A stretch of 64,000 bases of DNA from Arthrobacter jiangjiafuii (lineage in GTDB: Bacteria; Actinomycetota; Actinomycetes; Actinomycetales; Micrococcaceae), in contig NZ_CP076022.1 in NCBI RefSeq assembly GCF_018622995.1, positions 1,860,001 to 1,924,000 of the forward strand, given 5' to 3'. The first letter of the stretch is position 1, and the number at the start of each line of letters is the position of its first letter. Of the stretch, positions 34,819 to 45,334 are shown piece by piece. Position numbers and translations under genes: made by a program. The notes below the pieces were generated by a model, which saw nothing but the letters and a program-made list of their open reading frames with translations, was not told the DNA's origin and did no database searches.

Positions 34819-36840
34819 TTACAGCTGGTACCCGGCCACGGCTTCCTGCAGCCACGCCAGGGTCCGGGCCCGCAGTTCGTCGGGTCCGGCGACGGTGACG
34901 GAACCGCCCTGGCGGGCTGTGAAGCCGGGAATCCAGCGGGTGTTGCCCACCCGCAGCTCCACCGCCGTACGGCCGCGCGGGAGCTCGGCCCGCCGGCCGG
35001 CGTCGTACGCTGTTTCCACCCACGCGGCAGAGGGCTCCAGCACCAGGGTGACCACCTCGTCCTCAGTTCCCGGGCGGAAGAGGCTGGCGGGGAAGGCGTT
35101 GTCCGGGTCCGGCCCCTGCCAGGAGGCTGGCCCGGTGTCGGTCATGCCGTGGATCCGGTCCACGCGGAAGTTCCGGACTCCTTCGGAACGATGGCACCAG
35201 GCTTCCAGATACCACAGCTCGTTGACCGAAAAGAGCCTGCGCGGATCGACGGTGCGGTCGGTCAGCTCGTCCCGGCTGGGAACCAAATACTTCAGGTCCA
35301 GCTGCCGGTGCCCGGCTATCGCCTGCTGCAGCCGGGCCAGGATGTCGGCCGTGCCTTCGGTCTCCGCCAGCCGCGCGGCGACGGAGCTGCCCACCCGGCC
35401 GGCCTCACCTGCTGCCTCGCTGAGCTTCTCCAGGGCACTGGCCAGCCCCGGAGCATCGCCGATGCCCGGGAGCGATGACAGCGTTTCCAGGCCCACGATC
35501 AGCGCTGCCGCCTCATCCATACCCAGCCGCACGGGTTCGGAAAGATCTTCGGCGTTGTCGATGAAGATCTGCCCGTTCTCAAAGTTCACGTCCATCAGCC
35601 CGTTGGGATAGTGGCGCGGGCCGCTGACAAAGAGCAGATTCAGGTCGCTCGCCAGCTGGGCAGGGCTGACCCCGAAGCGCCGGGCCGTTTCTTCCATGTC
35701 GGCCCCCTGGTTGCCCAGGATGAACGGCACCAGGTCCAGCAGGCGGGTCAGGTGGCTCTGGGCCGCGGTGGCCGAGGCGGCCGGCGCGGGGAAACGCCGG
35801 ACCAGGGTGAAGGCCGGTACGGGCAACAGTTGAGCATCCAGGGCCCCGCGCAGCAGCTCGGCAACCGTTTGCCGGAACTCGGGCGGCTCCATCGCCACCG
35901 CGGCCGGGCCCAGGGCCGCGGTATCCGCTGCCAGGGCGTCGATGTCCGGAACGGTCAACGTTAGGACTTCCCAGCCGGGCTGCTCTGCCGGTGCAGGCGC
36001 GCCGGCGGCCCTCAGCCGCAGCTCGGCAGCGCTTCCTTCCACTACCCGGACCACCGCGGTAACCGGGGCGAAGACCTGGTCCAGCGACGCCAGGGACGCG
36101 TCGATGTTGAAATCGCCCGGTACCTCGTAGCTGCCCTCACCCAAAGCCACCGGTGTGGTCATACGGGAGAGCCGGAAGAACCGCTCGGCCTTGCGGTCAA
36201 GGTCGTATCCCACCACGTACCAGTGTCCAAAACGGCTGCCCATCCCCCACGGCTGGACATGCCGTACCGTACTGCGCCGCCGCCTGGCGGGCTTGGCCTG
36301 CTGCTGCGGGGTTCCGGCGGACCGGGTAGCCGGGCGGTAGCCAAAGGAGATGGGTGTGCGCGTAGTGGTGGCCTTCCACACGGCTTCAAAATTCGGGTCG
36401 TTGGTGCGGATCCGGGGCTGCAGCGGGCTTGCCGCCGCATCGTCAGGGGCAACGCCGCGGGCCTGGAGCTTGCGCAGCGCCCGAGCTGCCGCGGACCCCA
36501 GTGACGCCTGTTCCCACATGCTGGCGGCCAGGGCGAGGACGGCGGATTCCTCGGCTGTGAAGCGGACGCCGGGGAGGCGGTAGGCGTCGGCCCTGATCCG
36601 GTAGCGCCGCACCGAGTTGTCCTGGTCGTAGAGGGTTTCCTCGCTGTAGGACTCCACCGGGATGCCCTGCTCGCGCAGGAACGCCTTGTCCCGGTCGAAG
36701 AGTTTCTCCCGCGCGGCGGTGGAAGGCGCTTCGCCGTAAAGCTCGATTTCTTCGAACAGCTCGTGCTTGGTGAATCCACGGCGGGTGGACAGCAGGGCAA
36801 TAACCAGGTTCAGGAGGCGTTCGGTTCTGTTGACGGACAC
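34819..36840 (-). CDS. pafBC: DNA-damage response activator PafBC (fused PafB-PafC)
   Basis: 673 aa, about twice the size of a single Paf. The first half has a winged HTH (RLLNLVIALLSTRRGFTKHELFEEI), a central region and a WYL domain (VRHVQPWGMGSRFGHWYVVGYDLDR). The second half repeats this plan with FILGNQGADMEETARRFGVSPAQLASDL and LDLKYLVPSRDELTDRTVDPRRLFSVNELWYLEAWCH. In mycobacteria PafB and PafC are separate; in Arthrobacter they are fused. It activates the LexA-independent SOS response. Start GTG 36840 follows TAGATT by 7 bases; TTG 36849 is an alternative. Confidence 0.93.
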   Translation of the reverse strand: MSVNRTERLLNLVIALLSTRRGFTKHELFEEIELYGEAPSTAAREKLFDRDKAFLREQGIPVESYSEETLYDQDNSVRRYRIRADAYRLPGVRFTAEESAVLALAASMWEQASLGSAAARALRKLQARGVAPDDAAASPLQPRIRTNDPNFEAVWKATTTRTPISFGYRPATRSAGTPQQQAKPARRRRSTVRHVQPWGMGSRFGHWYVVGYDLDRKAERFFRLSRMTTPVALGEGSYEVPGDFNIDASLASLDQVFAPVTAVVRVVEGSAAELRLRAAGAPAPAEQPGWEVLTLTVPDIDALAADTAALGPAAVAMEPPEFRQTVAELLRGALDAQLLPVPAFTLVRRFPAPAASATAAQSHLTRLLDLVPFILGNQGADMEETARRFGVSPAQLASDLNLLFVSGPRHYPNGLMDVNFENGQIFIDNAEDLSEPVRLGMDEAAALIVGLETLSSLPGIGDAPGLASALEKLSEAAGEAGRVGSSVAARLAETEGTADILARLQQAIAGHRQLDLKYLVPSRDELTDRTVDPRRLFSVNELWYLEAWCHRSEGVRNFRVDRIHGMTDTGPASWQGPDPDNAFPASLFRPGTEDEVVTLVLEPSAAWVETAYDAGRRAELPRGRTAVELRVGNTRWIPGFTARQGGSVTVAGPDELRARTLAWLQEAVAGYQL

Positions 36841-36863
36841 GGAAGCCAATCTACCGTGCCCGG

Positions 36864-36910
36864 GGAACGGAAAAGGAGCGGGTCCGCTGCTGCGGACCCG
36901 CTCCCGTTCC
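36864..36910 (-). terminator. Intrinsic terminator after the FKBP gene
   Basis: GGAGCGGGTCCGC (36875-36887) and GCGGACCCGCTCC (36892-36904) form a perfect 13-bp stem with a TGCT loop; on the minus strand TTTTCCG follows. An outer GGAACG/CGTTCC pair encloses it. It lies between the FKBP stop (36925) and pafBC, so pafBC probably has its own promoter. Confidence 0.85.
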
Positions 36911-36924
36911 TGCAGTGCTCCGCG

Positions 36925-37320
36925 TCAGCGGACGCCCAGCAGGTCCACGACGAAGATCAACGATTCACCCGGAGCCACGGCGGAGCCGGCACCGGCGTCG
37001 CCGTAGGCCATGTGCGAGGGGATCTCCAGCCGGCGGCGGCCGCCGACCTTCATGCCCAGCAGGCCCTGGTCCCAGCCCTCAATGACCTGGCCGACGCCTA
37101 CACGGAAGTCCAGGGGGGTGCCCCGGTTCCACGATGCGTCGAACTCCTCGCCGGTGGAGAAGGCAACGCCCACATAATGCGTGGAGACGGTGTCCCCGGC
37201 CTTGGCCTCGCGGCCGTCACCGACGACGATGTCCTCGATACGGAGTTCCGTGGGGACCTCGTGGTCCGGGAAATCAATCTCGGGCTTCTGGCGGTCATAT
37301 TCACGCTTACCAAATGACAT
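36925..37320 (-). CDS. FKBP-type peptidyl-prolyl cis-trans isomerase
   Basis: 131 aa. A single FKBP domain: GDTVSTHYVGVAFSTGEEFDASWNRGTPLDFRVGVGQVIEGWDQGLLGMKVGGRRRLEIPSHMAYGD, with the ligand-site Tyr, Asp, Phe, Val, Ile and Trp in the usual order. The N-terminal 30 residues (GKREYDRQKPEIDFPDHEVP) are the actinobacterial cap. It is cytosolic and should speed prolyl isomerisation in folding. It follows the FKBP lipoprotein by 53 bases on the same strand and ends in a terminator. Confidence 0.93.
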   Translation of the reverse strand: MSFGKREYDRQKPEIDFPDHEVPTELRIEDIVVGDGREAKAGDTVSTHYVGVAFSTGEEFDASWNRGTPLDFRVGVGQVIEGWDQGLLGMKVGGRRRLEIPSHMAYGDAGAGSAVAPGESLIFVVDLLGVR

Positions 37321-37373
37321 GGTGCTCCTCGCTGCGGTTCGTTCCCGCGTTGACGCTGTGTTCAGCTCTAACG

Positions 37374-38354
37374 CTACTTGACTTCCTGGATCTCCACGAC
37401 AAAGGCAAGCGGGCCGGAGGGTGCGGTTCCACCGGCCGGATCACCGTAGGCAAGCTCGGACGGAAGGACCAGCAGGACCTTGGATCCGGCCTTCTGGCCG
37501 GCCAGACCGTAGGTCCAGCCCGGAATGACCTCGGCCAGCGGGAATTCGGCAGGCTCGCCCCGCTCATAGCTGGAGTCAAAGGTGCTGCCGTCGCGCAGGC
37601 TGACGCCCAGGTAGTTGGCGGTAACGGTTCCGGTCTCGGCCAGGGCCGCGCCGTCGCCCTCCTCGAGTACCTTCACGATGAGCTTCTCCGGTTCTTCAAC
37701 ACCTTCGGGGATCTCAACGGAGGGTACGCCGTCCTCGCCGAAGGTGACCTTGGGCAGCTTGCCCTCGGAGTCCAGTGCGGCAACGTCATCGGAGCTCATC
37801 AGGAGGTTGCCCTCGGCGTTGCGGGCCGCTGCCTCGTCGGGGCTGAGGCCCGTGACGGTGTCCTGGGTGCTCAGCACGTTCAGGATCATGACCTGGGTCG
37901 GCTGTTCTGCGCCTGCTTCGCTGCTTGCTGCCTGGGCATCCGGGAAGGCGTAGGCGATCTGGGAGCCGACCTTGGCGCCGAGCAGCACCTCATAAAGAAC
38001 CGGGTCCTGCTTCTTCAGATCCTCGGTCACAGGCAGGGCGGAGGCAGCATCGGCGTACGTGTCGCCGAGGACGCTGCCGTCCTCGGCGTTCAGTGCCACA
38101 AACTTGAACGTGATGCTCTGTCCCTCGCCGACGGTATCGCCGTCGCCGGAGTAGACAATTTTTGCAGCGCTCTCGGTGATGTCCAGCGGAGCGTCGAACT
38201 CCACCTCGGGAGCGGTCTCCTGATCCTTGACCTTGACCTTCACGGAGTCAAAGACCCCGTCCTGGCCGGCGGATTTGCCGGCCTCGCCTTCCCCGCCGGA
38301 GCAGGCGGAGAGGAACAACAGGGCGGACAGACTAACGGCTAGTACTTTGCGCAC
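37374..38354 (-). CDS. Secreted FKBP-type isomerase lipoprotein with two domains
   Basis: 326 aa from GTG 38354. A signal peptide ends in lipobox LSAC with Cys18. An N-terminal FKBP-like domain (about 40-165, GEGQSITFKFVALNAEDGSVLGDTYADA to LLGAKVGSQIAYAFP) has lost several active-site residues. The C-terminal domain (215-325, TANYLGVSLRDGSTFDSSYERGEPAEFPLAEVIPGWTYGL) looks active. It should fold exported proteins outside the membrane. Position between pafA and the cytosolic FKBP is typical of Arthrobacter. The 184-base gap before it may hold its own promoter. Confidence 0.88.
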   Translation of the reverse strand: MRKVLAVSLSALLFLSACSGGEGEAGKSAGQDGVFDSVKVKVKDQETAPEVEFDAPLDITESAAKIVYSGDGDTVGEGQSITFKFVALNAEDGSVLGDTYADAASALPVTEDLKKQDPVLYEVLLGAKVGSQIAYAFPDAQAASSEAGAEQPTQVMILNVLSTQDTVTGLSPDEAAARNAEGNLLMSSDDVAALDSEGKLPKVTFGEDGVPSVEIPEGVEEPEKLIVKVLEEGDGAALAETGTVTANYLGVSLRDGSTFDSSYERGEPAEFPLAEVIPGWTYGLAGQKAGSKVLLVLPSELAYGDPAGGTAPSGPLAFVVEIQEVK

Positions 38355-38538
38355 AGTACTTCTTTCAGTGGTGGACAGATGGGCCCGCGGCGGCTCCGGG
38401 TCGTGCAGGGTTTCCCTTGCCGGGTTGCCCTGCGGGTGGCCGGATAGGGCGCGGGCAGTCTTACCCAGCGTAGCGTTTCTGCCTGTGCAGTGCCTTGGAG
38501 GCGCTGAAAGCGGGAAATCCCCGGCGATCCGGCCAGGA

Positions 38539-39900
38539 TCAGAGCGTCGCGAGGAGCGCTTCGACCCGTTCGTCGACGGCGGCGAAGGGGTCCTTGCACA
38601 GCACCGTCTGCTGCGCCCGGTCATTGAGCTTCAAATGGACCCAGTCGACGGTGAAATCGCGGTTGGCGGCCTTGGCGCGGCGGACAAAATCTCCCCGCAG
38701 CTTGGCACGCGTGCTCTGGGGAGGCACGTCAATGGCCTCCTTGACGTCGCTGTCCTCCACCACGCGGGCGGTTTCCCCGCGCGCCTGCAACAGGTAGAAC
38801 AGGCCGCGCCCGCGGGAGATGTCGTGATAGGTCAGATCCAGCTGTGCCACCCGTGGCGAGGACAGTTCCAAGGAGTTGCGTTCGGAGTAGCCGTCCACCA
38901 GCTTCTTCTTGATCGCCCAGTCGATTTCGGTGTCGATAGCCGACGTATTCCCGCTCTCGACGGCATCCAGGGTCCGCTCCCAGAGATCAAGCACCCGACC
39001 CACATGCCGGTTGTGCTCCCCGTTGGCGCCCACGAAGTCCTGTACCCGTTGCAGGTAGATGCGCTGCAGCTCCACGGCCGTCATGGTCGAGCCGTTGGCC
39101 AGCTTCAGCGGGACCGTGCCGGTCAGGTCGTGGGAGATTTCGCGGATGCTGCGGATCGGGTTCTCCAGGCGCAGGTCACGGATAACCATGCCCGCCTCGA
39201 TGACGCGAAGCAGCAGGTCCACCGAACCGACCTTCAGCAGGGTGGTCGTCTCCGACATATTCGAATCGCCCGCGATCACATGGAGCCGGCGGTAATGTTC
39301 GGCGTCGGCGTGCGGCTCGTCGCGGGTATTGATAATCGGGCGGGACCGGGTGGTTGCCGATGAGACGCCTTCCCAGATGTGGTCCGCCCGCTGCGAAAAC
39401 GCGTACAGGGATCCGGACTGGGTCTTGAGGACCTTCCCGGCCCCCACCAGCAGCTGCCGGGTCACCAGGAACGGAATCAGGATGTCGGCCAGCCGCGAGA
39501 ATTCCAGCCGCCGGGGAATCAGGTAATTCTCATGGCTGCCGTAGGAGTTGCCGGCGGAGTCGGTGTTGTTCTTGAACAGGTACACGCTGCCGTTGAATCC
39601 TTCGGCCCGCAGCCGGTCCTCGGCCTCTTCCACGAGGTCGTCCAGGAGCAGCTCGCCGGCGCGGTCGTGGGCCACAAGCTGCGCCAGATCGTCGCATTCC
39701 GCCGTCGCGTATTCCGGATGCGAGCCCACGTCGAGGTAGAGCCGTGAGCCGTTGGTGAGGAAGACATTCGACGACCGGCCCCAGCTGACCACTTTGCGGA
39801 ACAGGTACCGTGCAACTTCTTCGGGGGAAAGCGGACGGGAGTCGGGACCGGAATAGGCGATTCCGAACTCGGTCTCAATTCCGTAGATCCTGCGGTCCAT
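38539..39900 (-). CDS. pafA: Pup-protein ligase PafA
   Basis: 453 aa. It starts [12 protein letters not shown] with metal-binding Glu9/Glu11, and has [15 protein letters not shown], whose Asp57 corresponds to the catalytic Asp of the family. [18 protein letters not shown] and the C-terminal [21 protein letters not shown] are also present. PafA phosphorylates the C-terminal Glu of Pup and joins it to substrate lysines. It is homologous to Dop, which is at 41843. Its ATG shares one base with the prcA stop, so the two are translationally coupled. Confidence 0.95.
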   Translation of the reverse strand: MDRRIYGIETEFGIAYSGPDSRPLSPEEVARYLFRKVVSWGRSSNVFLTNGSRLYLDVGSHPEYATAECDDLAQLVAHDRAGELLLDDLVEEAEDRLRAEGFNGSVYLFKNNTDSAGNSYGSHENYLIPRRLEFSRLADILIPFLVTRQLLVGAGKVLKTQSGSLYAFSQRADHIWEGVSSATTRSRPIINTRDEPHADAEHYRRLHVIAGDSNMSETTTLLKVGSVDLLLRVIEAGMVIRDLRLENPIRSIREISHDLTGTVPLKLANGSTMTAVELQRIYLQRVQDFVGANGEHNRHVGRVLDLWERTLDAVESGNTSAIDTEIDWAIKKKLVDGYSERNSLELSSPRVAQLDLTYHDISRGRGLFYLLQARGETARVVEDSDVKEAIDVPPQSTRAKLRGDFVRRAKAANRDFTVDWVHLKLNDRAQQTVLCKDPFAAVDERVEALLATL

Positions 39901-40724
39901 CAGTCTCCCTCCGGGCCGGACAACAAACGGTCCAGCTCCACCGTGTTGATTCTGCGGAAGGCCCGCACCGTGCCGCGGGAGGACAGCGGGCTGCGGTCCA
40001 GGACGGCTACTTCCAATAACCCGGCCCCCAGCTGATCCGTCTCCCCCTGGGCCGGTTCCCCTACAGCTCCGGCAGCCGACGGCGGGGATCCGCCGGAGGC
40101 GGAGCCGTTGCCGTTCGACGCCGCCCCCGCCGCCCCCGACGGCGCCGTCGCGATGCGGGTAGCGGACAGGGCAGCCACAGCGGTGCGGATGGCCTCGGGA
40201 AAGCCGGTCTCCTGGTTCCAGGTCCGGGCCAGCGCCTCATTGACCACGTCCGCCTGACCGCCCATCACCACGTAGTTGCTCTCGTCGGCGATCGACCCGT
40301 CAAAGGTCAACCGGTAGAGGTGGTCGGCGTAGGGTTCCGGGCCCACCTCCGCCACCGCCAGCTCAACCTCGAACGGTTTGCCTTCAGTGGTGAACACCGA
40401 CCCCAGGCTCTGGGCATACACGCTGGCGAGGCCGCGGGCCGTCACGTCGTCCCGGGAATAGGAATAGCCGCGCACGTCGGCAAAGCGCACACCGGCCTGG
40501 CGCAGGCTTTCGAATTCGTTGTACTTGCCGACGGCGGCGAACCCGATCCGGTCATAGATTTCGCCGAGCTTATGCAGCGACGGCGAGGGATTCTCTGCGA
40601 CCAGGGCGATCCCGTCGCGGCAGGTAAGCACCACCACCGAGCGGCCGCGCGCGATGCCTTTCCGGGCGAAGTCCGCCCGGTCTTTCATGAGTTGTTCGGG
40701 CGAGACGTAGAACTGCTGGGTCAT
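39900..40724 (-). CDS. prcA: Proteasome alpha subunit PrcA
   Basis: 274 aa. The N-terminus [29 protein letters not shown] is the actinobacterial alpha-subunit gate and helix H0. The beta-sandwich continues through [34 protein letters not shown]. It lacks a catalytic Thr, as expected. A long Gly/Ser/Ala insert (about 195-235, [23 protein letters not shown]) extends the C-terminal part beyond mycobacterial PrcA. It forms the outer ring with PrcB. It is spaced 2 bases from prcB. Confidence 0.95.
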   Translation of the reverse strand: MTQQFYVSPEQLMKDRADFARKGIARGRSVVVLTCRDGIALVAENPSPSLHKLGEIYDRIGFAAVGKYNEFESLRQAGVRFADVRGYSYSRDDVTARGLASVYAQSLGSVFTTEGKPFEVELAVAEVGPEPYADHLYRLTFDGSIADESNYVVMGGQADVVNEALARTWNQETGFPEAIRTAVAALSATRIATAPSGAAGAASNGNGSASGGSPPSAAGAVGEPAQGETDQLGAGLLEVAVLDRSPLSSRGTVRAFRRINTVELDRLLSGPEGD

Positions 40725-40726
40725 GG

Positions 40727-41551
40727 TCAGCTCTCCAATCCTGCCGCGGAGCGGCGCTCAACCAGTTCCCTGGCCATGAGCTGCAGCTCCCGCTCGGGGA
40801 TTTCCCGGTTTCCGGCACTGTTGACCACGTAGACCACCGGCCACAGCCGCCGGACCAGGTCCGGTCCCCCGGTGGCGGAGTCGTCGTCGGCCGCGTCATA
40901 AAGTGACTCGAGAGCCACGGCAACGGCCTGTTCCTCGTCCAGCCCCGGACGCCACAGCTTCTTCAGGGCGCCGCGGGCAAAGACCGAGCCCGACCCCACG
41001 CTGTGGTGTTCGTATTCCTCGTAGCGGCCCCCGGTGACGTCGTAGGAGAAGAGCCTGCCCAGATGGCGTTCGGTGTCGTAGCCGGCAAACAGCGGGACCA
41101 CTGCCAGGCCCTGCAGGGCCAGCGGCAGGTTCGACCGCACCATGGCCGCAAGCCGGTTGGACTTGCCGTCCAGGCTCATGGGCGTGCCCTCGATCTTGTC
41201 GTAATGCTCCAGCTCCACCTGGAACAGGCGGATCATGTCCAGGGCCAGGCCGGCGGTGCCGGCGATACCCACCACCGAATAGGTATCGGCCGGAAAAACC
41301 TTCTTGATGTGCCGGCTGGCGATCATGTTGCCCATGGTCGCCCGCCGGTCGCCGGCCATCAGGACGCCGCCGGCGTAGGTGAGCGAGACGATGGTGGTTG
41401 CCTGCGGGGCAGCGGCGGACGCCGAGCCGGCCGGGGCGGTTCCCAGCCGGCGCGAAGACGGCAGCAGGTCAGGGTGGTGCCGCGCGAGATGGTCGCTGAA
41501 GGACGGTGAGTCCGCCCCGTTGATCGCTGCTGCCGGGTCCCGGTGGGTCAT
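40727..41551 (-). CDS. prcB: Proteasome beta subunit PrcB
   Basis: 274 aa precursor. A 51-residue propeptide ends at Ala51; the predicted nucleophile is Thr52 (ATTIVSLTY), followed by [10 protein letters not shown] and the Lys in HIKKVF. Mycobacterial PrcB has Gly at the cleavage position; Ala here is a difference seen also in Arthrobacter, as I recall. The mature chain (223 aa) makes the inner catalytic rings. It lies between pup (3-base gap) and prcA (2-base gap), so all are from one message. Confidence 0.95.
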   Translation of the reverse strand: MTHRDPAAAINGADSPSFSDHLARHHPDLLPSSRRLGTAPAGSASAAAPQATTIVSLTYAGGVLMAGDRRATMGNMIASRHIKKVFPADTYSVVGIAGTAGLALDMIRLFQVELEHYDKIEGTPMSLDGKSNRLAAMVRSNLPLALQGLAVVPLFAGYDTERHLGRLFSYDVTGGRYEEYEHHSVGSGSVFARGALKKLWRPGLDEEQAVAVALESLYDAADDDSATGGPDLVRRLWPVVYVVNSAGNREIPERELQLMARELVERRSAAGLES

Positions 41552-41554
41552 CCC

Positions 41555-41758
41555 CTACTGTCCGCCCTTCTGGATGAAGCCCCGCACGAACTCCTCGGCA
41601 TTGTTTTCCAGTACGCCGTCGATTTCGTCCAACAGGTCATCCACGCCTTCAGTCTGTGCCGATGCTGCCTCTGAAGGTTCCGCTGCCGGCGGCGGTGTCT
41701 CCTCCAGCTCTTCTTCCGTGGTGCGCGATCCTGTGTTCCTGCGGTCCTGGGTTGCCAT
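41555..41758 (-). CDS. pup: Prokaryotic ubiquitin-like protein Pup
   Basis: 67 aa. Largely acidic and disordered, with the conserved C-terminal half [29 protein letters not shown]. The helix [18 protein letters not shown] binds ARC/Mpa and Dop/PafA. It ends in GGQ, so Dop must deamidate Gln67 to Glu before ligation. The gene precedes prcB by 3 bases and follows dop by 84 bases. Confidence 0.97.
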   Translation of the reverse strand: MATQDRRNTGSRTTEEELEETPPPAAEPSEAASAQTEGVDDLLDEIDGVLENNAEEFVRGFIQKGGQ

Positions 41759-41842
41759 GGTGCTGCCTTCCTTGGCTGGATTCGAGGCCTCTTAACGGGT
41801 CCTGACTGTCCTGACGGTAAGAGCGGTTCCTGTGGGTTCTTC

Positions 41843-43453
41843 CTATGGTGCCACGCTATGTTCCGGACCGGTCAGGAGCCGGGCGACAAAATCCTCCGCA
41901 TCCGACGAAGCCGCAAAAAGTTCCTCCGTCAGTGCCTTGGTTCCGCGCAGCGGCTCGCGGGTCGGAATGCGCTGCAGGCGGCGGTGCGAGGGCAGTTCGA
42001 AGATGATCGAATCCCAGCTGGCACCGACCACCTGGTTGGGGAAACGGCTGACGCATTTGCCGCGGAAGTAGGCCCGGGTATCTTCGGGCGGCTCGTTAAC
42101 GGCCCGCGCTATCTCAGTGTCGGCGAGGATACGCTCCATCTGGCCGCGCGCCGCCAACCGGTAGTAGATGCCCTTCTCCGGCCGCATGTCGGAGTACTGC
42201 AGGTCCACCAGATGCAGCCGGGCATCGGACCAGGACAACCCGTCACGGTCCCGGTACGCCTGCAGCACCTTGAGCTTGGCGACCCAGTCGACCTGGGACG
42301 CAGCTTCCAGCGGATCCCGCTTGAGGGTGCCCACAAGCGAGGTCCACCGGGTCAGGATGTCCTCCGTCTCGGCGTCTGCTCCCCTCCTGCGGCAGTGGCG
42401 GGCTGCGGCCTCCAGATAGATCTCCTGCAGGTCGAGCCCTGAGACTTTCCGCCCGTCCTTGAGCTCAACCAGCGCCTGAAGGGTCGGGTCGTGGCTGATG
42501 GCCCGCAGCGAACCCACCGGATCCCGCAGCTCCACCTCGGGGGCGGTTCCCGCTTCGATCATGGACAACACAATCGAGGTGGTGCCGACCTTCAGCAGGG
42601 CAGAGATCTCGCTGAGGTTCGCGTCGCCGATGATGACGTGCAACCGCCGGTATTTTTCAGCCACGGCGTGGGGTTCGTCGCGGGTATTGATGATGGGCCG
42701 GCGGATGGTCGTCTCCAGGCCTACCTCGGCCTCGAAAAAGTCGGCACGCTGGCTGAGCTGGTAACCCTGCCGCTGGTTGTTGGTGCCGATCCCCACCCGT
42801 CCGGATCCGACGATGACCTGCCGGCTGGCGAAAAACGGCACGAGTCCGCGGACCAGATCCGGAAACGGCACCGCCCGGGGCACCAGATAGTTCTCGTGGG
42901 AGCCGTAGGAGGCGCCCTTGGAATCGGTGTTGTTCTTGTACAGGTTTACCGGCGAGAAACCCGGGGCCGCCGCGATGTGCCGCATCGCCGCCAGTACGAC
43001 GGCGTCTCCGGCCTTGTCCCACAAGACCGCATCGCGCGGGGTGGTCACCTCCGGGGAGGAATACTCCGGATGGGCGTGGTCAACGTACAGCCGGGCGCCG
43101 TTGGCGAGCACCATGTTCATCAGCACCGGGTTGTCCGAACTTTGCTCGCCGTAGAGGGCTGCCGGGCCGCCGCCCTCCATGGCGATCTGCTCCGCGTCCA
43201 GCACCGGCGGGGCGTCGGTGAGCTGGGTTGGGTCGGCAGCGGTACGGGGCACGGTAAAGCCCCGCGCGTCGTTCAACGGGGCTTCGTCCGTGTAGTCCCA
43301 GCGGGTGCCGGAGAAGTTCCCCATGCCGATGCGGCGCGTGGCAGCGTACGCGTTGATGATCTGGCTGGAAAGCACTGTTGCGTTTGCTGCCGGCAGCGCC
43401 GGGGCCAGCACCCCGTATTCTGTTTCGGTGCCCATCACCCGGCGCACGCTCAC
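41843..43453 (-). CDS. dop: Pup deamidase/depupylase Dop
   Basis: 536 aa. It opens [16 protein letters not shown] with metal-binding Glu residues. The catalytic Asp is in [15 protein letters not shown] (Asp125). Between them lies the Dop-loop region (about 45-80, [20 protein letters not shown]), which PafA lacks. [18 protein letters not shown] is shared with PafA. It deamidates Pup-GGQ and removes Pup from substrates. It overlaps the arc stop by 4 bases, showing coupling. Confidence 0.95.
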   Translation of the reverse strand: MSVRRVMGTETEYGVLAPALPAANATVLSSQIINAYAATRRIGMGNFSGTRWDYTDEAPLNDARGFTVPRTAADPTQLTDAPPVLDAEQIAMEGGGPAALYGEQSSDNPVLMNMVLANGARLYVDHAHPEYSSPEVTTPRDAVLWDKAGDAVVLAAMRHIAAAPGFSPVNLYKNNTDSKGASYGSHENYLVPRAVPFPDLVRGLVPFFASRQVIVGSGRVGIGTNNQRQGYQLSQRADFFEAEVGLETTIRRPIINTRDEPHAVAEKYRRLHVIIGDANLSEISALLKVGTTSIVLSMIEAGTAPEVELRDPVGSLRAISHDPTLQALVELKDGRKVSGLDLQEIYLEAAARHCRRRGADAETEDILTRWTSLVGTLKRDPLEAASQVDWVAKLKVLQAYRDRDGLSWSDARLHLVDLQYSDMRPEKGIYYRLAARGQMERILADTEIARAVNEPPEDTRAYFRGKCVSRFPNQVVGASWDSIIFELPSHRRLQRIPTREPLRGTKALTEELFAASSDAEDFVARLLTGPEHSVAP

Positions 43454-45210
43454 AGGTACTGCCCGGGGTTGGCGGTTGTTTCGATGCTGCGTCCGGGTTC
43501 CTGCCCGGCCTTGCCCTGGATGATGGTCCGGATGTAGGTGATGCGCTCGCCTTTCTTGCCGGAAATGCGTGCCCAGTCATCCGGGTTGGTGGTGTTGGGC
43601 ATATCTTCGTGCTCGCGGAATTCGTCCACGACGGCGCGCATCAGGTGCTCAATGCGCAGGCCCCGCTGGTGCAGGGTGAGCAGGTCCTTGATGGCGTACT
43701 TCTTGGCCCGGTCAACAACATTCTGGATCACCGCGCCGGAGTTGAAGTCCTTGTAATAGAGCATTTCGGTGTCCCCGTTGGCGTAGGTGACTTCCAAGTA
43801 CTCGTTGGACTTGTCCTCGGCGTACATTTTTTCGACCGTCCGGCGGATCATTTCGCGGACGGTGGCTTCGGGATCGTAGGCGTTCTCGGCGAGGTCCTCC
43901 CGGTGCAGCGGCAGGTCGGGGGTGAGGTACTTGGCGAAGATTTCTGCGGCTCCCTCGGCGTCGGGACGCAGGATCTTGATCTTCACATCCAGCCGGCCCG
44001 GCCGCAGGATCGCCGGATCAATCATGTCCTCCCGGTTCGAGGCTCCGATGACGATGACGTTTTCCAGCTTCTCCACGCCGTCAATCTCGGAAAGCAGCTG
44101 CGGAACGATGGTGGTTTCGACATCGGAGGAGATACCTGTGCCACGGGTCCGGAACAGTGAGTCCATTTCGTCGAAGAACACCACCACCGGGCTGCCGCCC
44201 GAAGCCTTTTCCCGGGCGCGGGCGAAGATGAGCCGGATATGCCGTTCTGTCTCCCCCACGTACTTGTCCAGCAGCTCGGGGCCCTTGATGTTCAGGAAGT
44301 AGCTCTTGGTACCCAGCGAGCCGGTCTGCTCCATGACGCGCGCCGCCAGCGAGTTTGCCACCGCCTTGGCAATCAGCGTCTTGCCGCAGCCCGGAGGGCC
44401 GTAGAGCAGGATGCCCTTGGGCGCCTTGAGCCCGTGTTCCCGGTACAAGTCGGGGTGCAGGAACGGCAGTTCGACGGCGTCCCGGATCTGCTCGATCTGC
44501 GGGCCGAGGCCGCCGATGTCTGAATAGGCAATGTCCGGAACTTCCTCCAGCACCAGGTTCTCGACTTCGCTGCGCGGGATCTTCTCCAGGGCATAGCCGA
44601 TCCGGGTATCCACGGTCAGTGCGTCCCCGACCCTCACCCGTTCCGCTTCGAGCGGCCCGTTGAGCCGGACCACACGCTCGTCGTCGGCCCGGCCAATGAC
44701 CAGGCAGCGGTCCCTGCCCAGGAGTTCCTTGACGGTAAACATCTCGCCGCTGCGTTCGAACCCCAGAGCGGCGACAGCCACCAGGGACTCGTTGAGGAGC
44801 ACCTCCTGGCCGGGGACAATCTGGTGCATGTCTAGCAGCGGGCTGACCGAAACCCGCAGCTTGCGGCCGGACTGGATGATATCCAGGCTGTCCTGGACTG
44901 CAGCGGTAGTGGTGCGCCCGCTGCTGGCGGGGGACCGCAGGTTCACCGCGATCACGGTGGCGAAGCTGAACGGCGTGGCGCCCTCTTTATCGAGGGCGTC
45001 CTTAAGGCGGATGATTTCCGCCTTCGCCGCCTCCAGCATCGCCACCAGCCGTGCGTTGTTGTGGGTCAGTGCCGCGAGTTGCCGGTCCACGTTGCGCAGC
45101 TTGTCCCGGAGGATATGAAGCTGGGCGGGGTCCGCCGGAGCGCCGGTTCCGCGGCCGTAGCCGCGGGTTTCCTCGGCGCCGGGATCGATGGTGTTGTCTG
45201 CTTCGGTCAT
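43450..45210 (-). CDS. arc: Proteasome-associated ATPase ARC/Mpa
   Basis: 586 aa from ATG 45210, with GAAGGTGG upstream. An N-terminal coiled coil (about 27-72, [23 protein letters not shown] and on) recruits Pup; two OB-like domains follow. The AAA module has Walker A GPPGCGKT, Walker [10 protein letters not shown] and the second-region FSTRG-like residues in [19 protein letters not shown]. The protein ends NPGQYL, and QYL is the proteasome-docking end known for Mpa. It unfolds pupylated proteins into PrcAB. A second in-frame ATG at 45228 lacks a Shine-Dalgarno. Confidence 0.95.
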   Translation of the reverse strand: MTEADNTIDPGAEETRGYGRGTGAPADPAQLHILRDKLRNVDRQLAALTHNNARLVAMLEAAKAEIIRLKDALDKEGATPFSFATVIAVNLRSPASSGRTTTAAVQDSLDIIQSGRKLRVSVSPLLDMHQIVPGQEVLLNESLVAVAALGFERSGEMFTVKELLGRDRCLVIGRADDERVVRLNGPLEAERVRVGDALTVDTRIGYALEKIPRSEVENLVLEEVPDIAYSDIGGLGPQIEQIRDAVELPFLHPDLYREHGLKAPKGILLYGPPGCGKTLIAKAVANSLAARVMEQTGSLGTKSYFLNIKGPELLDKYVGETERHIRLIFARAREKASGGSPVVVFFDEMDSLFRTRGTGISSDVETTIVPQLLSEIDGVEKLENVIVIGASNREDMIDPAILRPGRLDVKIKILRPDAEGAAEIFAKYLTPDLPLHREDLAENAYDPEATVREMIRRTVEKMYAEDKSNEYLEVTYANGDTEMLYYKDFNSGAVIQNVVDRAKKYAIKDLLTLHQRGLRIEHLMRAVVDEFREHEDMPNTTNPDDWARISGKKGERITYIRTIIQGKAGQEPGRSIETTANPGQYL

Positions 45211-45305
45211 GGTTGCGACCACCTTCACATTGCGCTTAGGTTCCAGCTTCGACAGTAACCCAGCAGCGCAGGCAACACACCGGTTGCAGCCTCTTGTGTT
45301 TCCCC

Positions 45306-45323
45306 CCGGCGGTTATCCGCCGG
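45306..45323 (-). terminator. Hairpin after trmI
   Basis: CCGGCGG (45306-45312), TTAT loop, CCGCCGG (45317-45323). No T-run follows on the minus strand. It is 11 bases after the trmI stop and 95 bases ahead of arc, so it may attenuate rather than stop read-through. Confidence 0.45.
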
Positions 45324-45334
45324 AGAGATTGCCC

